A program made the translations under genes and the position numbers. From the NCBI RefSeq assembly GCF_026745355.1, contig NC_079205.1:38274714-38338713 (forward strand): a DNA stretch of 64,000 nt. The letters are read 5' to 3'. The notes under the pieces were generated by a model. It worked only from the letters and a program-made list of their open reading frames with translations, did no database searches and was not told where the DNA came from. Source of the stretch: Beta vulgaris subsp. vulgaris (lineage: Eukaryota > Streptophyta > Magnoliopsida > Caryophyllales > Amaranthaceae). Positions 11,975 to 23,458 of the stretch are shown one piece after another (within the stretch, counting starts at the first letter, position 1; each line of letters starts with the position of its first letter).

Positions 11975-13363
11975 TGTAGGTTGGTAAAAATTAGATTTTT
12001 TGGGTGAAAAATTAAATTTTCTACCTTCTTCAAACCTTAATTCCTCACTTCATTTTCCTATATATACCCCTTTATTTTCATCTCATTAAAAACTTATCAA
12101 CACAACTTCAATCCTCACAAAGCACTTCATTCTCCATACTTCCTCCCTCTTAAAGAAAACCATCATTCAAGAGAGAAAAAAAAGAAAGCAAAAGTTATAA
12201 ATTAGAAAAGTGATTAGTAAGCAAGAAGTTCATCAAGAAAAACACATAAAATGGTTTCTGTTTTAGTTAGTAAATAAGTAAATTTAGGAACTCGCTTAGA
12301 AATTAAGGGGAAAAAAAAGTGAGTTCTTGTTATTTTCTTAATTGTCTTCTTAATCACATACTAACTTTTTCTTTGTTTTCTCTTATCATTTTTTAATTAT
12401 TGGAGTGATTTGGGTACGTGGAAGTACTAGTAGGTTCACAACGTTAAATCACCCCGCCTAGAAAAGTCAACTCTAATGGGGAGACTCTTAGGAAATATGT
12501 TTTTATGTGATTTTTCTTAATCAAGTTGTTGTTCATCTTCCAAAAATATTTTTTTATAAAAGATTCAAGAAGAGTTGTGTTTAAACATCTCCATTAAAAA
12601 AAAAGAAATTGTGATGTTGTAATTAGGGTCAGTTTCAATTTCATACTTAATATCATTTTTCGTCTGTATTACGTGAATATTTAATAGGATATAATTATTT
12701 TCCTATGAATTTCAAGATATTTAAAGCAAATAGGCTTTGGAATTTATAGAAAATAAAATTTGTATAGTTAATTAAAACTCATTTAAATTTATTGCGAAAA
12801 AATTGATTATTTTTAGTAACATATGAGCGTTCTTTCAATAAAAACTCATTTAGATATAAATAAAAAAGAAACATGAATTAGACATTTTTAGATTTACGAC
12901 AGCATAAAAATTGTGTTCATATGAATTTTGTTTAATTTTATCTAATTTTTACAAAAACGTCCATGCAAATCACTAAATTCTAAAACATTGATTTCTTCTT
13001 CAATTAAGGAAATAAATGAAAAAGGGTCTTCAAGATGTCCAATTCAAGTGAAAATTTTCATTCTATTCCTTCAAAGTGTCTAGAATTCTCATATCAAAAT
13101 TTACTTCAAACTAAGTTCATTAAGTTGGATTTCAAAGAACAAATTGGATAAATGCCCTGTTTTGATCGGTTTTAAGATAAAACTAGTGAGTGTCCTGGGC
13201 GATGCCCCAAATTGTTACTTTTCGTACTTTTTTCCTAGTGAGGAAAAATTGACGTTATAACATGGTAAGTAATTGCATGATACTTTGAAAAATAAACCCT
13301 TTAAAATTTGAGGATGAAAACGATAACTTAATCTACAAGAAATTGGAGTAAGAGTTTATGTCT
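11975..13363. other. AT-rich non-coding region after truncated SIRE copy
   Basis: No coding sequence is visible. The first 500 bp contain a TATA-like box followed by a pyrimidine- then adenine-rich leader, reminiscent of the promoter and R region of an LTR. The rest (12490-13363) is plain AT-rich DNA with no repeat that I can delimit. Confidence 0.4.
12059..12068 (+). promoter_or_regulatory. TATA-box-like motif
   Basis: TATATATACC is followed about 30-60 bp downstream by a CA-rich, pyrimidine-rich leader (AACACAACTTCAATCC...) as in plant transcript starts. No ORF follows, so if real it probably belonged to an LTR or a lost gene. Confidence 0.25.
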
Positions 13364-13379
13364 ACAATAGTTTATTGTT

Positions 13380-13608
13380 TTTTTTGGCAAATAAAGGATC
13401 ATATATTACCAAAAAAACCTTCTGATTACAAAACGCTAATTACAGGGTAACAAACTTACAGCCAAACACAAGAAGCAATCAAGCTAACTTAATACATAAC
13501 TAATTTCTGTCTATCCACATCTGAGCATCTAGCTCCTACTTTAAACAAAATCTCTCTGATTACATGAACTGGCTCAAGCTTTTGATTACAGAAGATTTTA
13601 GAGTTACG
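13380..13608 (-). mobile_element. 5'-truncated LINE tail with 16-bp target duplication
   Basis: A 229-bp segment begins with a T run on the + strand, so its poly-A tail is on the - strand, preceded by CTTTATTTGCC, a common end of plant L1 LINEs. It is flanked by perfect 16-bp direct repeats ACAATAGTTTATTGTT at 13364-13379 and 13609-13624. It has no recognisable RNA polymerase III boxes, so a 5'-truncated LINE is likelier than a SINE. Confidence 0.65.
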
Positions 13609-13739
13609 ACAATAGTTTATTGTTATTATCATAAAAAGTTAGATATATAAATACTTGTGTAAATCTTTTAATGAGATATAATTATAAGACCTTATGATAT
13701 TTAATTTTGAATTGAATACTAAACAGAGGTGTTATGTTG

Positions 13740-13830
13740 GATTCATGGTTAAGCTCTCACTTTTCATTTCAAATGTCACGTGTTCGATTCCTTAGCTTAT
13801 AACTACACAACATATTTTTTAAAATTGAGG
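13740..13830 (+). mobile_element. Possible tRNA-derived SINE head
   Basis: TGGTTAAGCTCTC (from 13747) resembles an A box and GTTCGATTCC (13782-13791) matches a B box. Their spacing of about 35 bp fits tRNA-derived promoters. A poly-A/T end and target duplication were not found, so this is tentative. Confidence 0.3.
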
Positions 13831-13839
13831 GTTTGACTT

Positions 13840-14869
13840 AAAGCAATTGCATTAGAGATTTAGAAGAGAGTACCACATGGCATATAAACGTTCTTAGGAA
13901 CACCTTTTTAATATATTAGTATAGATTCACCATAATTCGAGTTTTCACTAAAAGTTTGTCAATTTTTGACACAACATAATAAAAAACACAATGACCTATC
14001 CATAGACATATCACATGCGAAATTTCACGCTTAGTATAGAAACTTATGAATTTTGGAAGTGAGTAAAAGAACAAAAGTGTAGTCTGAAAAGTGAAACAAA
14101 GTGATTAACTCAATTTTCATGAAAAAAAATCTTTTTTCATACAAAAAATGATGATTAAATGTCATTAAATTTTAAGTTCCTCTTAAATGAGTTATTTTTA
14201 TGTAAATAAAAATCATCATAAAAAATCAAATGAAAAGGTCAATTAATCTCTAATTTTCATAAGTTTTCATTTAAATTTAAATTTCAATACCCATTCAAGA
14301 AGATGAAGATCAAGGAGTATCATGGTCAAGATCAAGATTGAAGACTTGTATAGATCATAGAATTTGTAAAATTTTGTTGTAATAATAGTTTCTTTGTAAA
14401 TAATTGTTACATCAATTAATGAAAAATATGAATATGTTTATGTATAATTTTCATAAATAATTCCACAAATAATTTTGAATAAAATGAGCAACTAATTTAA
14501 CAAATATTGCAGGTTGGGCCAAATATATCATAGTATATGAATTAAATAATCCAATCTCAATCAAAAGAAACATTTGCAAATCTAACTAAGATAAATTGTA
14601 TGATAATCCATCTTACATTTTTAAAATTGTTCTCTATAATATTTCAATGGATCAATTATATAATTTGACATAATTAAAAAGGTAATTATGATATCCTAAA
14701 TGATTTTAAGTTGTTTAATGTGTCTCACTAAAAATTCCGAAATTTCGATTAGCGAAACACAATCTCCAAATTCCATCTCAAATTGATCACTTTGCTACAA
14801 ATGACTTAATAATATTTAATTTAGATTATTTCTCATCCATCTAAAAGGCTTCAATTTGGAAGCAAAGAA
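13840..14869. other. AT-rich non-coding stretch
   Basis: No ORF, RNA gene or bounded repeat could be supported here. It is AT-rich intergenic sequence. Confidence 0.4.
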
Positions 14870-15290
14870 AAATACTAAGTTTAATCACTAATCAAGGTGA
14901 TTATTTCAATTTCCATTTAATAATAATTAAAGTGATTGATTTCAATCCTAAATTTTGATTACTAATTAAAGTGATTGTTTCAGTTCTCAATTTAATCACC
15001 AAATGAGGTGATAACTTTCATCCTATTCAAATCACTATTACTTAAACCTTGGGTAATCACTAATTTAGGTGATTAACCCTTTTCATATAGTTACTAATTA
15101 GGGTAGTTATCTTATCCTTGGATAATCACCAATTAGGGTGATTACCTTAACCTTTTTAATCAATAATTAGGATGATTATATTATCTTAACCTTCATTTTA
15201 ATCGCTAAATAAGGTGATTATTTTTATCTTTATATTTAATCACTTCATTTCAATCACTAATTGGAGTGATTACCTCATTTCTAATAGATT
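14870..15290. repeat. Cluster of TAATCAC...GTGATTA palindromes
   Basis: About ten imperfect copies of a palindromic motif, best form TAATCACCAATTAGGGTGATTA-like (for example around 15122-15144), recur every 30-60 bp separated by TTAACCTT/TTATCTT-type spacers. Arms are TAATCAC and GTGATTA around an AATTA core. It is a degenerate tandem repeat; the function, if any, is unknown. Confidence 0.55.
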
Positions 15291-15565
15291 TGTGTAATTC
15301 TAAAAGTGAGTTATTGATAATCTATTTTCCTTTCTTTCCTTTTCACCCCCAATGGAATTGGCCATTTAGGGTAAGACATAAGATCGAACTACGATGGTTT
15401 TGATCCATGAGTGATTCCTATCCCGCAATGTTTGGTACATAGTGCAACTCAGTGCTCAAACTTATCATTTACAAATGATATATTGGTCCTTATAAAAAAT
15501 TATTGATGTATATATGTGTAAATTATGTGTTTTTCTTTCTTTTGAATAATAGTTATGTTTACTTC
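15291..15565. other. Non-coding spacer before LINE tail
   Basis: No feature was recognised. It ends at a T8 run (from 15566) that marks the poly-A end of the minus-strand LINE. Confidence 0.4.
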
Positions 15566-16311
15566 TTTTTTTTAGGGGAAACATCAAAGATAGAATTAAT
15601 AATGGGACAAATTGTCCATAAGAATGTAAGGAGCCAACTCCGGAGGAGAGTGGTTCTCTAAAATCTGTTCAACCTTAAAAAGGGATTAGCTTAGCTAAAT
15701 GATGCGCTACATAATTTCCGTCTCGTTTGACATGAGATCAAATTGAAGACGAAAAACTAGTACAAGAGGCTAAAATATTAGACAAGATATCATCTAAATC
15801 AGAGAGGAAGATAGTGTTCTTCAATAGCATGTTAAAAACTGTCTGACAATCAGATTCAATGATGACATGTTGCAAGCCGAACTTTTTGCTCAGACGCACC
15901 CCCATTTCTAACGCCTTTGCTTCAGCTATTTCTGGAGCCCATGTGGCTCGAACTCTACTGACTGCTACGAACAACACCCCTCATATCGAGTCTCCTGCAA
16001 TGACACCAAGACCGACCCAACCATCGATCGCAAGGGAGGCATCAATATTAACTTTGTGTACCTGTTGGCTGGGGAGTCCAGTACCTCGAGCTTACTGCGC
16101 TATGTTGAGATTGACGATCATATATTGCCTTTGCATATTTCCCTTGCTCTTCCACGTATCTATCAATGCGCTTCAAGAGAATATGCTTAGGGGTGGCTTT
16201 ATTGTTGAAGACTTTGTTGTTCCTTTCTCACCAAATACACCACATAAGAAATGCTCCTTTGACTCTCACCTGCTTAACAAGTTGCTTCCACCTTTCTAAG
16301 TTGTTGCACAT
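15566..16311 (-). pseudogene. LINE 3' part: RNase H domain and tail
   Basis: On the - strand the sequence reads a plant LINE C-terminus: a tryptophan-rich linker (GAFLMWCIW, then a TGA stop, then ERNNKVF), an RNase H-like domain (VNIDASLAIDGWVGLGVIA, stop, GVLFVAVSRVRATWAPEIAE), then KALEMGVRLSKKFGLQHVII and ESDCQTVFNML. This is the RVT_3-type RNase H found at the end of plant L1 LINEs. It runs into a poly-T (15566-15573), the minus-strand poly-A tail. The first bases at 16311 continue the frame of the upstream half at 34885, so a gypsy insertion split one LINE. At least two in-frame stops make it non-functional. Confidence 0.85.
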
Positions 16312-18900
16312 TGTACCGCCCCGACAAATTGACATGACCTTAATCGTCAGCGGAAGCATAACTTAATCCTGTGGGTTATGACCCACAAATAAAATAATAG
16401 CCTAAAATTGAAAATTCACTATACAAATACTCATCGTATAATACTACTTGTTTATCCATCATACAAAATATCCTAAAACCTCATAGAATCATACATAATC
16501 TCCATAATGCAGTCTATCAGTAATCCACAACTGTTCTTCCATACCTAAAACATAAAACAAAACGTTCGAGCCGAGACTCAGTAACATACTACTCTAACAT
16601 CGTAAATTCATTTCACATCATTTTGGTTAAAAACATGGAGGAGAGAATAAGTAAAACATTTCACTAATATATCATAGTAGGTTACATTATCTTCTTTATC
16701 ATGTTCATCATCATATATCTTTTACTTTGGTAACTTGGCAAATATCGCATATCACATATCACATATAGGGACGTCTCCCTAAACACATATTGCCAGAAAG
16801 GCGGCCACAAATGGATGACACTCTCGATGTCCAAATATTGCCAGAAAGGCGGCCACAAATGGATGACACTCTCGGTGTCCAAATATTGCCAGAAAGGCGG
16901 CCACAAATGGATGACACTCTTGGTGTCCAAATATTGCCAGAAAGGCGGTCACATCATAGGTGACATTTTCTATGCCCACATACTTGACAAGAACCATCTT
17001 TCACTTTACTTTATCATGTTTCAAGTATCATAATTACATTACATCATTATAATCATAATCATGAAACATCATTAAAACCATAGCGTTATCATACTCATAT
17101 TTTCATAAACATCGAAGTCATTTCATTTCATCGAAAATCATCATATTCGTAAAACCTTTCATATCCCACAATCCATAAATCAACAACATAGTGCGAAATA
17201 CCATAAAACATCATTCGAAAGGGGTTGTGGGTGTTAGCAGTAGATGTTACATGAATTCCTGCTTACCAACCATGATAGCCGGAGGAGGCTTGTAATATCC
17301 TTTATCTTCTTTAATCTATTCAAGAATAATTTTATTAGTGAACGTTTCGTTATTTAGCTTTTAAGCCTAAATATTAGTTATCGCTTATTAAGGTCATAGC
17401 GGTCATTATAACGTCGCAAAGGTCTCCTTAAAGGTCATTATTTCTTTATCGTTAATAACTTTGTTCAATTAAGGTGAGTCTTTAACAACCACTTAATGAA
17501 ATAACTTATTTAGCTATATTTTTAGAATTATCGAAACATTAAAGTTATATTACTACATATTATATAACCTTTCGAAAACATAACATTATTCTAGTTCATA
17601 GTTAATAACTAATTAGTCGTCCATTAATAAATTAATTAAATTTAAAGTTATAATAGATCCATTAACATTATTTTAATATTATTTAGTCATTTAAAGCTAA
17701 CAACTCAAGTAAATAATTACTATAAGTGAACTTAAGGATTAGTGAATTACTCATAACTTAAACACAATATAACAACAAGCTTAATGAATTATTTTTAATT
17801 AGTTTGAAACAACTCAACTAGTTTAGAAATCATGAATTATAACCCAATAATAGATTTTAGTAAATAAGTTAGGTGGTTTAGTGAAACTAACTAAATCAGT
17901 CCACTAAAGCTCGATATACTAAAGTAACAAGATTAACTTAAATATTTTAACTAAGTAAATCAGATTATAAGCCCAACATTATGGTTAACTTAACAATTAA
18001 ACTAACATAACTTAATAAAATACTAAATCAGCATTGGTTTAACTCAATTAGCCCATCTAATATTAAGTAGCTTAGCTGATACAATAAAAAGTCAGATTTG
18101 AGCCCAATTTATGTACATGCAATACTTGATTTGGGTTGTTTTAACTAATATAAATCTATTTCCTTTAAGCCCAACTTAAACTAATTAACACTAGGTAGTA
18201 ATTTGGGCTTATATTAACATAAACTAGAGAAATCAGAATTTTTTTAAAAACAAAACATCACCTCTGCTACTAGGAGCAGGGAGACCACGAGTGGGGTGAG
18301 GAAGCTGCGAGCTCCGGCGAGCAGCGTCTCCTGCGAAAGGCGGCGAGGTGGTGGCGCGCGATGCTGTGCGTGTGCTGCTGGCGCGGCGGAGGAGAGCGAC
18401 GAGAGAGAGCGCGAGGAGGAGAGAGAGAACGAAGTTGTTGGCGGTTTGGCGGAGCTTCGACGGCGGACTGGTGATCGGCGAGTGACGACGAGGTGGGGGC
18501 AGGACTGGGCGCGGCGCAGGTGGCGTGCGCGGTGGCCGATGGTGGTCGGTGGTGGGGGTCGAAACAGAGGAGAGAGAGAGAGAGAACAAATTTGGGGTTT
18601 TCTTTTGGGTTTCTTTTAGTTACACTTTAAATTTTCCGGTAATTTGTTGACAGAAAAATCTGATTAGTGAGAGAAGAGAGGGTGAAGGTTGTTGTTGGTG
18701 GGTTGTTGATGTTTAATTTCCATAGCTAATTATAGTGAAGTTTGGAGGTCTAAAATCGGTGGTTGGAAGGAAGATGGTGAATTAAATAATCTGAATTTGT
18801 TAACTTGAAGAAGCAATGGTGAGGATTGGTGATAGATTTGACTGAAAGAGAAGAGGAAAGTGAAGGCATGTGTGCCATGTGTTTGCCATGAGAATGAAGG
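16312..18900 (-). repeat. 3' LTR of gypsy element, first segment (rest at 29740-30032)
   Basis: This is nearly identical to 32148-34580. It is split after 18900 by the nested SIRE element (TSD GAAGG) and resumes at 29740-30032. It contains a 48-bp minisatellite (16789-16970), an AT-rich stretch, and a GC-rich block (about 18250-18570), part of which is missing from the other LTR. Confidence 0.9.
16789..16970. repeat. 48-bp minisatellite in gypsy LTR (3' LTR copy)
   Basis: About 3.75 copies of a 48-bp unit starting ATTGCCAGAAAGGCGG repeat at 16789, 16837, 16885 and 16933. The last copy is diverged (GGTCACATCATAGGTG). Because 48 is divisible by three, the repeat opens spurious ORFs on both strands. 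Confidence 0.9.
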
Positions 18901-20477
18901 TGTTGTATAATATGAGCACTATAAGAGGGGGGGTGAATTATAGTGAGAGAATAAGCTATACTTTTTGCGGAATTAAAAGTAAACTTGGGAACAAACAATG
19001 GGAACACGAGAGATTTTACGAGGAAAAACTTCCTAGGCCTAGTAGGAAGAAACAACCTCGACCACAAGGGATTTTAAACAACTTTCCACTATAATAGGCC
19101 AAAATAACTCTGATTACAACCTATTACTTTTCTCTCGATTCTCTACTTAAGTCACTCAACTCAAGTTCCCAACGACAGTTCCCAACAACTGACGTTTTCT
19201 CTCAAACTTCATTCGAAGTTCCTTTCTCTTTCTCTTTCTCTTGCTTCACTCAAAGCTTTCTCACACTTACAAGAGTTCACTCAAACCCTTTTTCTCAAAA
19301 ATACACTTTATAAAATAATGGAAGGGTAATAAACTCGATTAATGTAAGTATGAATTCTCTTAAGAAAAGGCACTGACACTTTAGATAACTTAGGACAAAT
19401 TAACTAAGTCAGACACAATTTTGCTCAAATGAATTAGGCGCCTATTTATAGACAATTAACACAAGACATGTTTTCCACTAACTTAGACCATTATCACATG
19501 ATCTCCATGATATTTTAATTAATTAATTAAATTAAATTAATTATTCCATGTCATGTAAAGCATCCACTAATCCACTACTTCACTTCATAGAAGCAGTAAC
19601 ACATTACGTGGTTTTACAAACTTGGAGATTAATTAAACTTATTAATTTAATTAAATAAAAACTTGGAGGATAATTAACTTAAGCCACTAAATCCACTAAC
19701 TACATAAAACGTGTAGCAGTAAACTTTAGGCGTGCAATCTAGATTTTAGGAAATAAATAAATAAAATACTTTAGCTAGTTTTTAGGAAAAATATCTTTTT
19801 CAAAATCTTTTATAAAACCGGAAAAACAGTTTTTGTAATTTAAAAATCCGAAACATTTTAAAAACCGGGAATATTAAATTTTCGAAAACTAAATCTTTTA
19901 AATAAAATATAAAAGATAAAATATATATTTTAAAAAGATAATATTTGAAAATCAGTTAATTTAAAATCAGAAAATCTTTTTAAAATCTTTTCCTAACAAA
20001 CTTAAACTAACTTCCTAAAATAATGGATCTTAGTCAAAATATCTCTAAAAACTCTAACAACTGTATTGGGCACTCAATTAACTTAGGCGCACAATATTAG
20101 TCATTAGAAGTTCCTAAATTAGTTTTAAGTCTTGTTCCCTAATCTTTAAGTCATGTTCCTTAGCCTTGTTCCTATAGTGCCAGGTCTGTTCCTTTCATGG
20201 GAACAGAACCAAGTTCCTTTGAAAATGCACCACGAACTTAATAAAGCTTTTACTCAACCTTAACAAGAAGATTAATAAATACCCTATGTATTCTAATCTT
20301 CATTCCATGCTTGATTCTTCATCTCTCGAACATCTTTACTTCGATCTTGATTAATTCTCCGCTTTAATCTTCAATCAAGTATTCTCTTAGCTTGAGCATG
20401 AATTACCTTGCAACAACATAAATAAAATATACTATGTCTTTTGTGGTTAGGTCATCTTCAAAACTCAAGGGTCAACA
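18901..20477 (-). repeat. 3' LTR of second SIRE copy
   Basis: 1577 bp, nearly the same as 28187-29734. It differs from the 5' LTR chiefly by one-base indels and a few substitutions. It carries the GTTCC/GGAAC hairpin at 20185-20207. Confidence 0.92.
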
Positions 20478-20490
20478 ATTTCCCCTTTTT
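20478..20490 (-). other. Polypurine tract of second SIRE copy
   Basis: On the - strand AAAAAGGGGAAAT directly precedes the TGTTGAC start of the 3' LTR. This is where plus-strand DNA synthesis would be primed. Confidence 0.8.
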
Positions 20491-20984
20491 GAAGATGGCA
20501 ACAAAAGGCATATACTAAAAATAATACACATAAGTCATATAAAAATAATTTTAACAAAGTAAGTAACCAATTTAAATTAAGTATTATAGACTCGTTATTT
20601 TATTTTGTAAAGTCGAAATATGAGAACATAATTCATGACAAAAAAAAATTTACTCTGATTGCCTTTATCTTTCCCCCTTTGGCATCTTCAAAAACATAGT
20701 CCACGATTTCAAAAAGATGAATATTATTCACTAAACACATCACACCACCAAACTTGTAAGAATAAGTTGGTTAGTATAAGCAAATAAAGCATTCAACTCT
20801 CAAAAACCGCAATCCAAGAATATTAGCCATTCAAGTAGACGCACACATGCAAAAAGATCAAACTTAGAATTAGCAAATTAATAAGTTCCATTGCAGCATG
20901 ATTTAAGGAGAAAGGTATAAAAGACAAATATGAAACAAAGTTCATGTTCCCACACAAAATAAACACAAACTAAACTAGAAAAGT
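20491..20984 (-). other. Non-coding region between env-like ORF and polypurine tract
   Basis: About 490 bp without coding potential, AT-rich. It belongs to the SIRE element. Confidence 0.5.
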
Positions 20985-22917
20985 TTATGATTTAGGAGAG
21001 GGAGGTTGTTCTACTTCTTCCACCACATCATGAAGCTTTGCCATCACTTCTTGATGATTTTCGGCCAATGTATCATTTCCCTTGAGCACAATGTCTTCCA
21101 ACTTCAACAATCTAGAGTTCATTGCTTGAAGGAAGGAAGAAAGTTCACCAAGCCGAGCCATAATTTCTTTTTCTCCGTCCAAGGCTTTGTCAACTTTGCA
21201 CATAACCCCTTGTACCAACCCATTTAAATCCTTAGCTTCCGTAGCAAACTCCATCATTGCTTCCGAATGACCCATAACCAAGGAGAACAAAGAATCCAAC
21301 CTTCTAGCATGAGCTAGAGTATATGTAGAACCAATGGTAGGATTTTGAGAAGACGAGGGAGCTTGAGGAGGATTGGGTGCATCTGTTTGTTCTTTAGGTT
21401 TGGGAACAGCATGTTGTTCCTCTAGAATGGGAACAACACCTGTTTTCTTAGCTTTAGGAACAGAACAGGAGGGTTTTGAGGTAGAGGCAAGGATAGGATC
21501 ATTTTGTGGTGCTAGGGTAGAGGGTGAGGCAGATTTTTGTGGAGATGGAGGAAAAGGAGGATTGGTTTCCATGGGAACAGGAGTCGGTTCCCTAGAAGTA
21601 GGTAGGATAGATTCATAATCTTCTCTATCAATCACCCTAACTTCATCCTCCTCAAAACTTTCATCGGCATCAAGCAAAAGAAAATTAAGCACTTTCATGT
21701 TTTGAACCCTTTGACTAGCTCTAGTGCTTTTCACAACCGGTTTCACCACCTCATCAACCACCTTCTTCCCTTTCTTCTTAGCTTCTTCTTTTTCTTTTTC
21801 AATTTTCTTTTCTTTTTATTTCTTTGATTTTTCTTTTCTTTTCTTTTTCGCCTTTTCATTTTTATTCTCTTCAACTTCTTTTTCTTCTTCTTCTTCTTCT
21901 TCCACTTCATCATCCACATCATCATCCTCACCATCATCAAGGTTAGCCCTTCCCTTGATAACTTCTCCATTCACAACACAAACATTCAAGTTATTCAAGG
22001 CACGCACATTACATATTTCCCGTGGACACACTATGGTTGAGTTCCCGAAATTTTATATTGAACTTAACAAATTTCGGTTATTAAGGCCCATAGCCAACAA
22101 CAAATCCATTTTCAATGCAATGACTCAATGTTGAATCATTAAAGAGGGAAAGTTTATGTGTTTGTGAGAGGCTAAACAATGGATATAAATGAGATCCAAC
22201 ATGCTAACTAGAGCACGTTTGGAAAAACGAAGCAATAAAGCTTTCTTGAGGATGTGAAACAAAATTTTGTGATAAGGGGAAAGAAGATTATGATCAAGAA
22301 ATGTTTTACCCTTTTGACCACCATACTTAACAATCAATTGATCAAAAGAAATGTCCGAAAATGGATATGAACCACGTTGTTTCTTGAAATAAACATCCGT
22401 TCCTCTCACGGGAACACCAAGCAATTTACCCAAATTTTAGCATTAAAATCTATTTGGTTCCCTTCACCAAGGTGGAACAATTTCCTTCTTCATCCATGGA
22501 AAAGTTTTCACAAAATTCGTCCATCAATTTAGGAATCAAACTATTTCCATAACATTTCACAAAAAGATTTTCCCACCCTTGAAACTTAATCATATTGAGC
22601 AATTGACGAAAATTTACTCGTTTGCACCAAGAAACATCAATAAAAAGTCCATGCACATACCTAGTTGCCGAGGGATTTTTCCGAGCAATTCTTGTTGTTC
22701 CTCTCTCGGGAACATCTGATTCCCCCTCACTAGTTGCATGTGCTTCTTCAACCTCCATTTCAACCGTTTCTTCCATTTTCTTCCTTTTCCTTAGAATTCT
22801 AGATGAAGAATTGGGAGAAATATCTATGGGTGTTGGGGATTCAATTTTAGTGGAGGAAGGAGAGGGTTTTTCGGTTTTGTGGGAGGAGAGAGAGTGAGAA
22901 GTGTTTTTGGTAGTCAT
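20985..22917 (-). pseudogene. env-like third ORF of second SIRE copy
   Basis: Read on the - strand from the ATG at 22917: a Ser/Thr/Pro-rich N-terminus, a conserved segment (RYVHGLFIDVSWCKRVNF...LMDEFCENF), then in shifted frames GVPVRGTDVYFKKQRGSYPF and a helical segment (22433-22125). After that come an acidic/Lys-rich low-complexity stretch (about 22030-21745) and a 258-residue tail (21761-20985) with a Pro-rich middle and a C-terminal heptad-like coiled coil (ARLGELSSFLQAMNSRLLKL). At least three frame changes break it. It lies where SIRE elements keep an env-like gene, but no signal peptide or membrane span is evident. A structural or chaperone-like role is equally possible; function unknown. 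Confidence 0.7.
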
Positions 22918-23458
22918 GTTTTGTGGAGTGATTTTCGGTTTTATGAGAAGGAAAAAAAAAAGTTTTGGTTTAAGGAAGGAATATAATAAATTATATAAAA
23001 CCGTGTATTGTACACGTTTTTATAAAAAATCTTCTATCTTATTTAATCAAAAAATATCTTCAACTAACTTGAGAGATATAAGGGAAAAAAAAAACAGATT
23101 TTTAGGAAATAAAATCTGAACAGAATATTTTTTGTTTTTCGAATTTTGAAAAGAAAAATATCTAAATCGAATACGTTGGGAACATCGTTTGGGAACAATG
23201 AATGGAAACAATGAAATTTTGCTACTTTGGAACTCCATTAATTCTTTTAATCCTTTGTCATCACTTAAGGCATAGAATTGTCTTATGAACAATAAGGGGA
23301 ATATTATTGGACATTGGTGAGCAGTTTTCAGACATTTTTACTTATACACATGAAATAATCATATAAGGATTGTGATGTATTTAAGCAAATAAAAACATCG
23401 AATATGCACATCCAGACATAATGCCAAAGAATTAACACAAAGGGGAATATTGTAACAA
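22918..23458 (-). other. Spacer between pol and env-like ORF, second SIRE copy
   Basis: AT-rich, no ORF of note. It matches the position of the spacer at 10774-11307 in the first copy. Confidence 0.5.

Noticed and set aside
16682..17033. Repeated-peptide ORFs on both strands in the gypsy LTR (also 32548-32869)
   Set aside because: They arise because the 48-bp minisatellite is a multiple of three without stops; no other support for coding.
18233..18619. Arg/Pro/Ser-rich ORFs in GC-rich DNA
   Set aside because: The block lies in an LTR, is partly deleted from the other LTR, and the composition explains the open frames.
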